A stretch of 64,000 bases of DNA from DATAEY01 sp038199035 (GTDB lineage Bacteria; Actinomycetota; Thermoleophilia; Solirubrobacterales; Solirubrobacteraceae). The notes beneath the pieces were generated by a model. The model made no database searches. It saw nothing but the letters and a program-made list of their open reading frames with translations, and had not been told where the DNA came from. Position numbers and translations under genes: made by a program. The number at the start of each line of letters is the position of its first letter. Positions within the stretch are counted from its first letter, which is position 1. This document shows, one piece after another, positions 1-8,304 of this stretch. The stretch lies in contig JBBPZM010000035.1 of assembly GCA_038199035.1 (NCBI GenBank), positions 1-64,000 on the forward strand. Reading direction: 5' to 3'.

Positions 1-143
1 ACAACGCCGGGGGCGGCCCCGTCGGGGTCGGCACCGCGACCGCGAAGTCCATGGTCCTCAACCTCGTCCTCATCCACCTCATCGGCATGCTCGGCACCCA
101 AGTCTTCTGGGGCGCCAACCCACGCGCCCCCATCGGAGGTTAG
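1..143 (+). CDS. MlaE-family ABC lipid transporter permease (C-terminal end)
   Basis: Only the last 46 codons are present; the gene starts before the window. The visible part begins NAGGGPVGVGTATAKSM and continues as a hydrophobic helix to IGG and a TAG stop. A glycine-rich GxxGVGxAT turn followed by a terminal membrane helix is characteristic of MlaE/YrbE permeases, which move phospholipids or sterols with an MlaF ATPase. The next gene, an MlaF-like ATPase, starts 2 nt after this stop and its ribosome-binding site (GGAGGT) lies inside this gene's last codons, so the two are translationally coupled. The family call rests on a short tail plus context. Confidence 0.75.
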   Translation, partial: NAGGGPVGVGTATAKSMVLNLVLIHLIGMLGTQVFWGANPRAPIGG

Positions 144-145
144 GA

Positions 146-1750
146 ATGACGCCTTTCGGAATCGGTCGCAAGCGCAACGACGGCCAGTCAGCCGCAGCGG
201 GCGACGAGGCCACCAACGCCCAGGCCGCTCCGTCGCCTCCGCAGGGCGGCGGGCAGCAGACTCCACAGGCCCCCGCGGAGCAGCCCCAGGCGGCCGGAGA
301 GGCGCCCGGCGCTCAGCCGCCCGCGCAAGCCCACGTCCCGCAGGATCAGCCTCAGGTGGCCGAGGGACAGGCGCCCCAGGCTGACGGCGAGCAGGCCCCT
401 CAGGGCGACTCGCCGGCTCCCGGCCGGTCGGGCACCGAGCCGGCGATGGGCCCGCAGGCGCCCGGTACTCCGGCCTCGTGGGTGCCGGCCGGCGCCGAGC
501 GCCAGTCGGTGCGCGAGCCGCAGGCCGAAGCGCCGCAGTCCTGGACGCCGTCGGAGTCCTCGGGGCACGGGCAGGCCGAGCCCGCCTCTTCGGTCCAGGG
601 CGAGCGCTCCTGGGTGCCCGGCGGAGACGGTGAGGCCGGGGGCGAGGCCCCTGAGGCCACCGGTGGCGCCGGCGGGGCGGTGGCTTCGGGGCGCCATGAC
701 CAGGATCTCGGCGATCAGGGCGGTCCCCATGACGGCGGCCACGACCGGACCGATGACGACGGCCACGACCGGGCAGACGACGGTGGCCACGAGCACCACG
801 AGGTGGCGGCCGCAGCGGCGGGCGCGGCCGGTGGCGCGGCGCTCGCGCACGAGCACCACGAGCACGAGGAGGAGCGCGACGAGGACGCCAGCGACCAGCG
901 CACGCAGGAGTCGCGCGTGGCCGTGGTGTCCGAGCAGCGCCGTGACGGCGACGACGAGTACCAGTGGCACACCGGGGTCAGGCGGCCGACCGGCCGCGAG
1001 GACGCGGTCGAGTTCATCGACGTCCACAAGTCGTTCGGGCGCAACCGGATCCTGCGCGGGCTGAATATGGGCCTGCCCGAGGGCATGATCTCGATGATCC
1101 TGGGGCCCTCGGGCACCGGCAAGTCGGTGTGCATCAAGCACATGGTCGGCCTGCTCTATCCCGACGAAGGCGATGTCCTGGTGCACGGCGAGTCGGTCCC
1201 GAGCATGGCCGACGACGACCTCTTCGAGATGCGCAAGAAGTTCGGCGTCCTCTTCCAGGACGGCGCGCTCTTCGGCTCGATGAACCTGGTCGACAACGTG
1301 GCCTTCCCGCTGCGCCAGCACACTGACAAGAGCGAGGAGGAGATCCTCGAGATCGTCAACCGCCGCCTGCGCGAGGTCGGCCTGGCCGAAGCCGGCGACA
1401 AGATGCCCAACGAGCTCTCGGGCGGCATGCGCAAGCGCGCCGGCTTCGCCCGCGCGCTGGTGCTCGACCCCGACATCGTGCTCTTCGACGAGCCCGACTC
1501 CGGGCTCGACCCGGTGCGCACGGCCCTGCTGTGTGAGCTGATCCAGGAGGTGCACGCCGAGAACGGCGGCTGCTACACCGTCGTCACCCACGACATCTCG
1601 TCCGCGCGCCGGGTGGCCGAGCACATCTCGGTGCTGTGGAAGGGCCGGATCGTCGAGTCGGGGCCGGCCGAGGAGCTGTTCAACTCCGACAACGCCTTCG
1701 TCAGGCAGTTCCTCTCCGGCGAGTCCCACGGACCGCTGGGGATGGAGTAA
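146..1750 (+). CDS. MlaF-like ABC transporter ATPase with a long disordered N-terminus
   Basis: The ATPase domain occupies about residues 286-534. It has Walker A GPSGTGKS near 320, the signature LSGGMRKRAGFARAL near 423 and Walker B DIVLFDEPDSGLDP near 441, followed by the switch histidine in VVTHDIS. The FDEPDSGLDP form and the short C-terminus are typical of MlaF/Mkl lipid-import ATPases. Residues 1-285 are not part of the family: first a Pro/Gln/Ala-rich stretch, then Asp/His-rich repeats and an Ala/Gly run, all predicted disordered. The ATG follows GGAGGT with good spacing, so the extension appears genuinely translated. It presumably couples to the permease encoded just upstream. Confidence 0.9.
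   Translation: MTPFGIGRKRNDGQSAAAGDEATNAQAAPSPPQGGGQQTPQAPAEQPQAAGEAPGAQPPAQAHVPQDQPQVAEGQAPQADGEQAPQGDSPAPGRSGTEPAMGPQAPGTPASWVPAGAERQSVREPQAEAPQSWTPSESSGHGQAEPASSVQGERSWVPGGDGEAGGEAPEATGGAGGAVASGRHDQDLGDQGGPHDGGHDRTDDDGHDRADDGGHEHHEVAAAAAGAAGGAALAHEHHEHEEERDEDASDQRTQESRVAVVSEQRRDGDDEYQWHTGVRRPTGREDAVEFIDVHKSFGRNRILRGLNMGLPEGMISMILGPSGTGKSVCIKHMVGLLYPDEGDVLVHGESVPSMADDDLFEMRKKFGVLFQDGALFGSMNLVDNVAFPLRQHTDKSEEEILEIVNRRLREVGLAEAGDKMPNELSGGMRKRAGFARALVLDPDIVLFDEPDSGLDPVRTALLCELIQEVHAENGGCYTVVTHDISSARRVAEHISVLWKGRIVESGPAEELFNSDNAFVRQFLSGESHGPLGME
729..800 (+). repeat. Three imperfect 24-bp tandem repeats encoding Asp/His-rich octapeptides
   Basis: Three consecutive 24-bp units (729-752, 753-776, 777-800) differ at a few positions and encode DDGGHDRT-like octapeptides inside the disordered N-terminus of the MlaF-like ATPase. 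A His-Glu-His-His motif just after them recurs further on. The period preserves the reading frame. Confidence 0.7.
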
Positions 1751-1815
1751 CGGCACCGCTGCCGCAGCGGCCCGGATCGGGCGCGCCATCTGGCGCGAGG
1801 GCGCGGCTGCGACGC

Positions 1816-1821
1816 TAGCCT
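1816..1821 (+). promoter_or_regulatory. -10 box TAGCCT for a leaderless MMPL transcript
   Basis: TAGCCT ends 6 nt before the ATG at 1828 and no Shine-Dalgarno lies between. This spacing recurs throughout the window and fits a transcript that begins at the start codon. Confidence 0.6.
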
Positions 1822-1827
1822 GAGCCC

Positions 1828-4788
1828 ATGCCCACCCTCTCCCGCTGGCTCGAGCGGATCGCCGCTGGGGCGGTGCGCCGTCCGGTCGCGGTGGTGGGCG
1901 TCGTGGCCCTGCTCGCCATCGCGGGCGGCATCCTGGCCCTCGGCCTGCGGCCCAGCGCCGACACCGGGACGCTGGTCGATCGCAGCTCCTCGAGCTACCA
2001 GGCCACCCAGCGCTACCACGAGCGCTTCGGCGACGACGCCGTCCTCATCCTCGTCCGCGAGGACCTCGGTCACCTCCTCCTGACCGCCGACCTAGGGCGT
2101 CTGCTTGCGCTCGAGGGATGCATCTCGGGCAACATCCCGCCGGGCGCCAAGCCGCCGGGGGGCCCCAAGGGGCCGTGTGCGGCGTTCGGACGCGACAAGC
2201 CAGCGCAGGTCGTCTACGGGCCGGGGACCTTCATCCACCAGGCGGCCGAGGAGATCTCGGGCGAGTTCGTCGCCAAGCAGCGCGACGAGGCGCAGCGGGA
2301 GGCGCGCGCCGTCGCGGCGGCCCAGGGCCTGGCCAAGGCGCGGGGCTTCAGCCCGGCGGCCCAGGCTCGGCTGGCCCAGCAGGCGCGCACGCTGGTCCGT
2401 GCCGAGTTCGTGCGCAACACGCTCCAGCTCGCGCTGCGCTACGGCATTCGGTCCGTGCCCCGGATCGACGATCCGGGCTTCGTCTCCCAGCTCGTGTTCG
2501 ACCCCGCGCGCGGCGCCACCACGCCCAAGGCGCGCTTCGCCTACATCCTGCCGACCAAGAACAGTGCCCTCGTCCAGGTTCGCCTGCGCCCCGATCTCAG
2601 CGATGCCGAGCGCACGCGGGCGATCGCCCTCATCCGCCAGGCCACGCGGCTGGCGGTCTTCGACCTCAAGGGCGGCGGGACCTACACCGTCACGGGGGCG
2701 CCGGTGGTGGTGAGCGATGTGGCCGCGACCATCTCGCGCTCGATCGTGGGCTTGCTCGTCGCCGCGCTGGTGGTGATGGCCATCACGCTGATGCTGGTCT
2801 TCCGCAGCCGTCCCCGGCTGCTGCCGCTCGCGCTTGCCCTGGCCACCGTCGGCGTGCTGTTCGGCGGGATGGCGCTGGTCGGCGGCTCCCTGACCATGGC
2901 CTCGATCGCGGTGCTGCCGATCCTCGTCGGTTTGGGGGTCGACTACGCCATTCAGCTCCAGGCGCGCCTGGACGAGGTCTCGCGCGGCGGGCTGACGGCC
3001 GAGCGAGCCTCCCCCCGGGCCGCGGCCCTCGGCGGCCCGATCATCGCGACGGCCTGCGGCGCCACCGCCGCGGGCTTCCTCGTGCTCCTGCTCTCGCCGG
3101 TGCCGATGGTCCGCGGCTTCGGCCTGCTGCTGGTGATCGGGGTGGGGCTGGCCTTCGCCTGCGCAGCGACCGCCGGCTTCGCGGCCCTGACGCTCGCCCG
3201 CGATGGCCGCCACCCCGTTCCCGCCAGGCTGCGGCCGGCAGCACGAGCGCTGGGCAAGGCGAGCCGGGACGCCGGCGACATCCTCGCCGCCGCGGGCCGC
3301 AGAGCCGGCGCGACCGTGGTTCGTGCCAGCGATCGAGCTCACGCCCGGCTCCGGCCCGGCCGGGGCTTCGGCCTCGCGGCTCGGACGAGATCGAGCGGGG
3401 CCAGCGCTCGCGATCGCGCGCTCGCGGGGTGGGGACGAGCCCTACGCGAGGCCACGAGCCACCCGGGGCGCGTCGTGGGCATCGGCTTGGCCCTCGCCGT
3501 CCTGGGCTTCGCCGTGGACACGCAGACGCGCGTCGTCTCGGACATCACCCGGCTCGTACCCGGCGACCTTCCGGCGGTGCGCGACCTGACCACGCTTCAG
3601 CGCACGACGGGCGTCTCGGGCGAGATCGACGTGACGGTGGCCGGACGCGACCTCACGGACCCGCGGGTGATCAACTGGATGACCCGCTACCAGGGCTCGC
3701 TGCTGCGCCGCTACCACTACAACGCCGCGCGGGGGTGCGGCAAGGCCGAGCTGTGCCCGGCGCTTTCGCTGCCCGACCTCTTCAAGCCGAGCGGCACGCA
3801 GGATCAGCAGAAGATCCGCGCCCTGCTCGACGCCGTGCCGTCGTACTTCTCTCAGGCGGTGATCACGCCGGATCGGCGCCTGGCCACCATGGCCTTCGGC
3901 ATCCGGCTCATGCCGCTGGATCGCCAGCAGGAGGTGATCGACGAGATGCGCCGCCGTCTGGACCCGCCGCCGGGCGTGCAGGCGTCGCTGGTCGGGTTGC
4001 CCGTGCTCGCCGCCGAGGCCAACCGTGCGGTCTCGTCGGACTGGCGACGCCTGGCCACCGTGGTGGTGTCGCTGGGGCTGGTCGCCCTGGTCCTGATGGC
4101 CGCCTACCGGCGGGCCGATCGCGCCCTCGTGCCGCTCATCCCGATCGCCATGGCCGGGGGCTGGTCGGCTCTGGTCCTCTTCCTCATCCGGATTCCCCTC
4201 AACCCCATGTCGGTGACGCTCGGGGCCCTGGTCATCGCCATCTCGACCGAGTTCAGCGTGCTCCTGGCCGAGCGCTATCGCCAGGAGCGCAGGGCGGGCC
4301 ACGAGGTCGGGCGGGCGCTCACGCGTACCTACGAGTCGACGGGCAAGGCGGTGATGGCCTCGGGGATCACCGCCATCGCCGGCTTCGGGGTGCTGATCTT
4401 CTCGAGCATTCGCATGCTGCGTGAGTTCGGGGCCGTCGCGGTGGTCGACATGGTGGTCTCGCTGCTCGGGGTGATGGTGGTGCTTCCGGCGGTCCTGGTG
4501 GCCGACGAGCGCGGCGAGCTCGCGCAGATGCCGGGGCGCGCCATCGACTGGCTTCGCCAGCGCCTGGGCGGGCTGCGACGGCCGCGGCTCGGCTCCCATG
4601 CCTTGAGACGTCCGGGCTTCGGCCGTATGCGCCTGCGCCTTCCCCGGCCGCGCGTGCGGGCGTCGGGCTTGGTTCGCCGGCCGGGGCCGGGGCGCTCGCG
4701 AGGCGGCCGGGTGGGCCTGCGGCGGCCGCGGTTGCGTCGCCCACGCGCGGCGCGCCAGGCGCGCCAGGCGCGCCCGCCCGCGGCATGA
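1828..4788 (+). CDS. MMPL/RND-family transporter
   Basis: This 986-residue membrane protein has the duplicated RND architecture: a first helix near 18-37, an extracytoplasmic domain to about 290, a helix bundle about 295-460, a basic linker, another helix near 550, a second extracytoplasmic domain and a final bundle about 745-900. The second half contains the GALVIAISTEFSVLLAERYR stretch typical of MMPL/HpnN-like exporters of lipids or hopanoids. The last 70 residues are Arg/Pro-rich and low-complexity, which is unusual. It follows the MlaE/MlaF pair and its stop overlaps the next start (ATGA), so a role in envelope lipid traffic is a reasonable inference. Substrate unknown. Confidence 0.85.
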   Translation: MPTLSRWLERIAAGAVRRPVAVVGVVALLAIAGGILALGLRPSADTGTLVDRSSSSYQATQRYHERFGDDAVLILVREDLGHLLLTADLGRLLALEGCISGNIPPGAKPPGGPKGPCAAFGRDKPAQVVYGPGTFIHQAAEEISGEFVAKQRDEAQREARAVAAAQGLAKARGFSPAAQARLAQQARTLVRAEFVRNTLQLALRYGIRSVPRIDDPGFVSQLVFDPARGATTPKARFAYILPTKNSALVQVRLRPDLSDAERTRAIALIRQATRLAVFDLKGGGTYTVTGAPVVVSDVAATISRSIVGLLVAALVVMAITLMLVFRSRPRLLPLALALATVGVLFGGMALVGGSLTMASIAVLPILVGLGVDYAIQLQARLDEVSRGGLTAERASPRAAALGGPIIATACGATAAGFLVLLLSPVPMVRGFGLLLVIGVGLAFACAATAGFAALTLARDGRHPVPARLRPAARALGKASRDAGDILAAAGRRAGATVVRASDRAHARLRPGRGFGLAARTRSSGASARDRALAGWGRALREATSHPGRVVGIGLALAVLGFAVDTQTRVVSDITRLVPGDLPAVRDLTTLQRTTGVSGEIDVTVAGRDLTDPRVINWMTRYQGSLLRRYHYNAARGCGKAELCPALSLPDLFKPSGTQDQQKIRALLDAVPSYFSQAVITPDRRLATMAFGIRLMPLDRQQEVIDEMRRRLDPPPGVQASLVGLPVLAAEANRAVSSDWRRLATVVVSLGLVALVLMAAYRRADRALVPLIPIAMAGGWSALVLFLIRIPLNPMSVTLGALVIAISTEFSVLLAERYRQERRAGHEVGRALTRTYESTGKAVMASGITAIAGFGVLIFSSIRMLREFGAVAVVDMVVSLLGVMVVLPAVLVADERGELAQMPGRAIDWLRQRLGGLRRPRLGSHALRRPGFGRMRLRLPRPRVRASGLVRRPGPGRSRGGRVGLRRPRLRRPRAARQARQARPPAA

Positions 4789-5612
4789 GCGAGGGCTCGG
4801 GGCCGCCCAGGTCGGACGACCGGCCGGACGGCGAAACCGCCGCGCGCGGACCGCTGGACTTCGAGCCCGATACGGCCGAGGGGCAGACGCGACGCTGGGC
4901 TCATCGCCAGGATCCTGACCTCGAGCCGGGCTCCGGGACGGAGCCCGACCGCTATCCCGACCCGCCGCGGCCCCGCAACGCCCACAGCTGGCTGTTCGGC
5001 ATCGTGGTCGCCCTGATACTGGTCTACATCGGCCTCAACACGCTGCGCAACGCCGGGTCTGTCTCACGGGGCTTGGCTTCCGGCCAGCGCCTGGCCCCGT
5101 TCGCCGTCCCCTTGGCGCTCGGCCACCTCGCCGGCGACGCCAACGTGGCGACGGGCCGCGGCCAGGGCCAGCGGGGGAGCCGTCCGGCGTGCTCCGTGCG
5201 CGGGCCTCAGATCCTCAACTCCTGCCAGCTGACCCAGGGCGCCCCGGCCGTCCTGGCCTTCGTGGCCACCGGCGAGCGCCGCTGCGCCGACCAGCTCGAC
5301 AGTCTCCAGGAGGCGCGCGGCCGGTTCGCGGGAGTGCGCTTCGCCGCCGTCGTCGCCGGGAGCGACCGTGGCTCCCTGCGCCAGCTGATCCGGCGCCGGG
5401 GGTGGAGCTTCCCGATCGGCTACGACCGCGACCGCGCGGTGTTCGCTCGCTACGGGATCGTCGACTGCCCGACCATCACCTTCGCCTATCCTGACGGCGT
5501 CGCGATGCGCACCACGGTCGAGCCGCTGTCCGGTCCTCAGCTCATCGCGGCCCTGACCCGGCTGACCGCGGCTTCGAGGCGGCGCGGATGGACGCCCCCG
5601 GCTCAGGGATAG
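4785..5612 (+). CDS. Membrane-anchored thioredoxin-fold protein
   Basis: The ATG overlaps the MMPL stop (ATGA). Residues 1-65 are acidic and hydrophilic, about 67-87 form one membrane helix (SWLFGIVVALILVYIGL), and the remainder is a TlpA/AhpC-like thioredoxin fold on the outside. The fold is suggested by APAVLAFVATGERRCADQLD, where a single cysteine sits in the helix-capping position and the classic CxxC is absent, and by the C-terminal cis-proline region DCPTITFAYPDG. It could be a redox or scaffold protein for the envelope operon; a peroxiredoxin-like activity is possible but not shown. Confidence 0.7.
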   Translation: MSEGSGPPRSDDRPDGETAARGPLDFEPDTAEGQTRRWAHRQDPDLEPGSGTEPDRYPDPPRPRNAHSWLFGIVVALILVYIGLNTLRNAGSVSRGLASGQRLAPFAVPLALGHLAGDANVATGRGQGQRGSRPACSVRGPQILNSCQLTQGAPAVLAFVATGERRCADQLDSLQEARGRFAGVRFAAVVAGSDRGSLRQLIRRRGWSFPIGYDRDRAVFARYGIVDCPTITFAYPDGVAMRTTVEPLSGPQLIAALTRLTAASRRRGWTPPAQG

Positions 5613-6268
5613 GCGAGCCGGACCCCGAGATCGAGGCGGTCACCGGATGGGTGGCCGAGGAGATCCGCGAGGAGTTCCCCGAGCTGCGCCTCCTCAGCCT
5701 GACCGTGCAGGCGTCGTCGGGCCGCAGTCCCCGCGGCGTCAAGCAGCGTCTGCGCGACATGTCCGATCGCTTCCGTGGCTCGCACGCCGTGACCATGCGC
5801 CAGACGCCGGTGCCCTGGGCCTATCGCGTCTTCTACCGCCACATCGGACTCGACCCCGACGCCGACCGCACGCCGGTCGAGGCGGCGGCGCTCCAGCGCC
5901 TGATCGCCGGCGCCTTCCAGTCGCGCAACCTGCTCGACGATGCCCTGACCGTCTCGCTGGTCGAGACCGGGGTGCCGATCTGGGCGCTCGACGCCAACAC
6001 GGTGGAGGGCGCGCTCGGGCTGCGCCTGGCCGGACCGGGTGAGACGCTGGGCCGTGACCCGGCGGGGTCTGCCGTGCCGAGCGGTCGCCTCGTGGTCGCC
6101 GACGAGCGGTCTCCGCTGGCCGTCCTCTTCGGCGAGCTCGCGCCGGGCCATGGCGTGACGTCGAAGACGACCCGCATGACGCTGTTCACAATCCAGGTCG
6201 CCGGCGTGCCGCAGATCCACGTCGAGGAGGCGCTCTTCACCTGCGTCGACATGCTGACGACGCGCTGA
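5588..6268 (+). CDS. B3/4-domain protein (PheRS beta-like tRNA-editing fold)
   Basis: This 226-residue protein matches the stand-alone B3/B4 domain family (COG3382 type), related to the editing domain of phenylalanyl-tRNA synthetase beta. Family features include PWAYRVFYRHIGLDPDADRTP and the NLLDDALTVSLVETGVPIWALDA segment. Members are thought to bind or edit mischarged tRNA, though many are uncharacterised. The ATG overlaps the end of the preceding gene by 25 nt, consistent with co-transcription. Confidence 0.75.
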   Translation: MDAPGSGIGEPDPEIEAVTGWVAEEIREEFPELRLLSLTVQASSGRSPRGVKQRLRDMSDRFRGSHAVTMRQTPVPWAYRVFYRHIGLDPDADRTPVEAAALQRLIAGAFQSRNLLDDALTVSLVETGVPIWALDANTVEGALGLRLAGPGETLGRDPAGSAVPSGRLVVADERSPLAVLFGELAPGHGVTSKTTRMTLFTIQVAGVPQIHVEEALFTCVDMLTTR

Positions 6269-6309
6269 AGGCGGCCGTGTCGGCCGTCGCCAGCCCCATC
6301 TTCCGGTGC

Positions 6310-6332
6310 TAGACTCGCCCGACCGGAGGAGG
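6310..6332 (+). promoter_or_regulatory. Promoter -10 box TAGACT and Shine-Dalgarno GGAGGAGG
   Basis: TAGACT (6310-6315) is a good actinobacterial -10. GGAGGAGG (6325-6332) lies 4 nt before the GTG at 6337. Together they define a short-leader transcript for the next gene and fix its start. Confidence 0.55.
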
Positions 6333-6336
6333 CACG

Positions 6337-7134
6337 GTGGAGCTACTCGAACAGCAGGTCGCAGCGCTTCCCCAGAGTCCGTTCAGGTCGGTCGAAGTCG
6401 AGGTCGACGAGCGGGCCGCGCGACGTTCGCTGCGCGAGCAGATCGCCAAGCTGGAGCGCGAGCTCGGCGACGTCTTCGCCTCCGCCTTTCCCCGCTCGGG
6501 CATCGAAGTCTCGGTGCCGTCGTGGGGCGGCCCGCGGCTGCTGTCCCTGGGGGAGCTAGAGCAGCTGCGCGACGACCTGGCCCAGCGCCTCCGCGGCGCG
6601 CGAGCCGCCCTCGGCGAGCGCACGGCGATCGAGGAGTCCAACCGCCAGCTGATCGAGCGGATGATGCTCGAGCCGGCCCGCTACAAGTTCGTACGCGTCG
6701 CGCGCGAGGACATCGGCGAGCGCGGCTGCGGCCACTGGGAGGTTCGCCCGCGGCTGGGGCTCATCGGCATGCTGATGGGCTGGTGGCAGGTCAAGCTCTC
6801 CTCCGGCTGTCCGTTAGCCGGGGGGCGGCGGGGTGATCCCCGCGGCCCCGGACCCGCAGAACGGAGACTGAGCGCGTGGGCCGGCGAAGCCGCAAGCGCG
6901 CGCGGCGGCCGCCTGATCTCCGCGGCGACTCGGCTCGCGACTCAGCCGACGCGGGCCCTGCGGCGGCGCGTACCGGCCATGGCGCGACGGTGTCGACGCC
7001 GCGCCGCCGCCGTGCCACCGGCGAGCCGCCGCCGGCGCCGTGGGGAGGCTTCCCGCTCGTCGAGCTGTGCATCTTCCTCGGCCTGGTCCTCGCCGTGCTG
7101 GGCTTCGTCCTGGGAGCTCGCCGCGGTCACGTGA
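6337..7134 (+). CDS. Conserved hypothetical protein, 3' end probably frame-shifted
   Basis: Residues 1-165 look like a real protein: an acidic coiled-coil start (REQIAKLERELGDVFASAFP), a second helical segment, and a conserved-looking end GMLMGWWQVKLSSGCP. Function is unknown. After about residue 165 the frame becomes Arg/Ala/Ser-rich and runs 259 nt into the next gene, which is implausible. Removing one G from the G run at 6819-6825 would bring a TGA at 6834-6836 into frame and give a natural end just before the next gene. The true product is therefore probably about 166 residues. The start is supported by a strong Shine-Dalgarno. Confidence 0.6.
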   Translation: MELLEQQVAALPQSPFRSVEVEVDERAARRSLREQIAKLERELGDVFASAFPRSGIEVSVPSWGGPRLLSLGELEQLRDDLAQRLRGARAALGERTAIEESNRQLIERMMLEPARYKFVRVAREDIGERGCGHWEVRPRLGLIGMLMGWWQVKLSSGCPLAGGRRGDPRGPGPAERRLSAWAGEAASARGGRLISAATRLATQPTRALRRRVPAMARRCRRRAAAVPPASRRRRRGEASRSSSCASSSAWSSPCWASSWELAAVT

Positions 7135-7385
7135 TGGTGGTCGCCGGCGTGGCCCTGGCATCGCTGGCCAGCCTGGAGCTGTCGATCCGCGAGCATCTCG
7201 CGGGCTACCGCTCGCACACCACCCTGCTGGCGGCGACGGTCGGGGTCATCACCCTCGCCGTGCTCTTCTTCCTCCAGGTCGCCCGGGGCCTGATGCTGGG
7301 CATCGGCGCCGCCGTCTTCGCCGCGATGTTCCTCGCTCTGCGCGAGCTGTTCAAGCGCCGGTCCGGCGGCCTGGGATTTCGCTGA
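6876..7385 (+). CDS. Membrane protein of unknown function
   Basis: This 169-residue protein has a basic, proline-rich N-terminus of about 55 residues followed by four hydrophobic segments (for example PLVELCIFLGLVLAVLGFVLG and LLAATVGVITLAVLFFLQVA), then a short basic tail. The GTG at 6876 has GGAG 9 nt upstream. No family is recognised. Codon usage and position make it a more credible gene here than the overlapping tail of the preceding frame. Confidence 0.65.
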   Translation: MGRRSRKRARRPPDLRGDSARDSADAGPAAARTGHGATVSTPRRRRATGEPPPAPWGGFPLVELCIFLGLVLAVLGFVLGARRGHVMVVAGVALASLASLELSIREHLAGYRSHTTLLAATVGVITLAVLFFLQVARGLMLGIGAAVFAAMFLALRELFKRRSGGLGFR

Positions 7386-7395
7386 CCTGCGCCGG

Positions 7396-7401
7396 TATCC
7401 T
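7396..7401 (+). promoter_or_regulatory. -10 box TATCCT for a leaderless gene
   Basis: TATCCT ends 8 nt before the ATG at 7410 with no ribosome-binding site in between. Confidence 0.5.
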
Positions 7402-7409
7402 CGCCGGCG

Positions 7410-7790
7410 ATGCGCGGCCTGGTGCGGCTCGGAGCCAGTGCGCTCCTGCTGCTGGCGATGATGTTCGTCGGCTCGCTCGGGCTGTGGATCGGGGTGCCGG
7501 TCGCCTGGCTGTGGATCGCGTCGCGCATCCAGGCGGCGACGAGCTCGCTCGGAGCGGCCATGGGCGCCGCCTTCGTCGGCGTGCTGGTGACGATCGCCGC
7601 CACGATCCCGCTGCTGTCGTGGCTGTCGCGGACCTACCGCCGGCAGCGCATTGCCCGCGGGCTCGACGACACCGGGAACCTGGCGCTGGAGATCGTCATG
7701 GTGACCAGCGCCGGGCTGGCGCTCGCCGTCTTCAGCGCCTGGTTCTTCCTCTTCTCCGGGGCGAGCCTCTTCCCGCTGCTGTCGGGCTGA
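7410..7790 (+). CDS. Small multi-spanning membrane protein
   Basis: The protein has 126 residues with two N-terminal helices (LLLLAMMFVGSLGLWIGVPVAWLW and a segment near 45-68), a basic loop SRTYRRQRIARGLDDTGN and a C-terminal helix ending FSGASLFPLL. The loop and polarity resemble other short actinobacterial membrane proteins, but no function can be assigned. Confidence 0.65.
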   Translation: MRGLVRLGASALLLLAMMFVGSLGLWIGVPVAWLWIASRIQAATSSLGAAMGAAFVGVLVTIAATIPLLSWLSRTYRRQRIARGLDDTGNLALEIVMVTSAGLALAVFSAWFFLFSGASLFPLLSG

Positions 7791-7827
7791 CGGAGTGAGC
7801 CAGCCCCCGACCGGCGGTCAGCGCCGC

Positions 7828-8252
7828 ATGCGCATCGCCGGCCTGCATCACGTCACACCGATCGCTCGCGACCTCGTCCGCACCACGGCCTCTACCGCGA
7901 CGTGCTCGGCCTCTCGCTGGTCGGGGAGTCGACCAATCCCGACGACCCGAGCGCCCGCCACTTCTGGTTGGGCGACGAGGATGGCGCTCCGGGAACCCTG
8001 CTCTCGTTCCTCGAGTACCCGACGTTGGCCGCCGCGGTGGTGGGCGCGGGCTCGACCCATCACGTGGCGCTCGAGGTCGAGTCCGCCGACGAGCTCTCGG
8101 CCTGGCGCGACTATCTGCGCGCGCACGGGACCGAGTGCACCGAGGTCTTCGACCGGGGCGAGTTCCGCTCGGTCTACCTGCGCGATCCCGACGGCGGCCA
8201 CATCCTCGAGATCGCCACGCGGGGGCCGGGCTTCAGCGCCCCTGCGAGGTGA
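7828..8252 (+). pseudogene. VOC/glyoxalase-family protein gene with a frameshift
   Basis: The first frame gives MRIAGLHHVTPIARDLVRT, the usual start of a vicinal-oxygen-chelate domain with its metal-ligand histidine. From about 7885 the homology continues in another frame as GLYRDVLGLSLVGES and runs to YLRDPDGGHILEIATRG, with a STHHVALEV strand in the second module. Restoring one base near 7885 joins the two as one 141-residue glyoxalase/dioxygenase-fold protein. Either a real 1-nt deletion has inactivated it or the base is a sequence error. The downstream frame alone, starting at the GTG at 7902, would lack the first metal ligand. Confidence 0.75.
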
Positions 8253-8261
8253 GCGCCGGCG

Positions 8262-8289
8262 GGCCGCGCCGGCGGACGCCGGCGCGGCC
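8262..8289. terminator. Bidirectional hairpin between convergent genes
   Basis: GGCCGCGCCGGC, a GGAC tetraloop, then GCCGGCGCGGCC: a perfect 12-bp stem between the convergent VOC and IHF-like genes. There is no T tract on either side. Confidence 0.6.
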
Positions 8290-8304
8290 GAGACGGCATG
8301 GGCG

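Noticed and set aside
188..1789. Long minus-strand open frame (533 codons) opposite the MlaF-like ATPase
   Set aside because: It is the antisense shadow of a high-GC gene: no Shine-Dalgarno, Ala/Arg/Leu-rich composition, and the plus strand encodes intact ABC motifs.
2118..4424. Long plus-strand open frame (768 codons) inside the MMPL gene
   Set aside because: Another frame of a GC-rich gene; it is Arg/Gly/Pro-rich and contains no domain, whereas the MMPL frame has clear helices.
3442..4599. 385-codon minus-strand frame
   Set aside because: Shadow of MMPL with His/Asp/Arg-rich composition.
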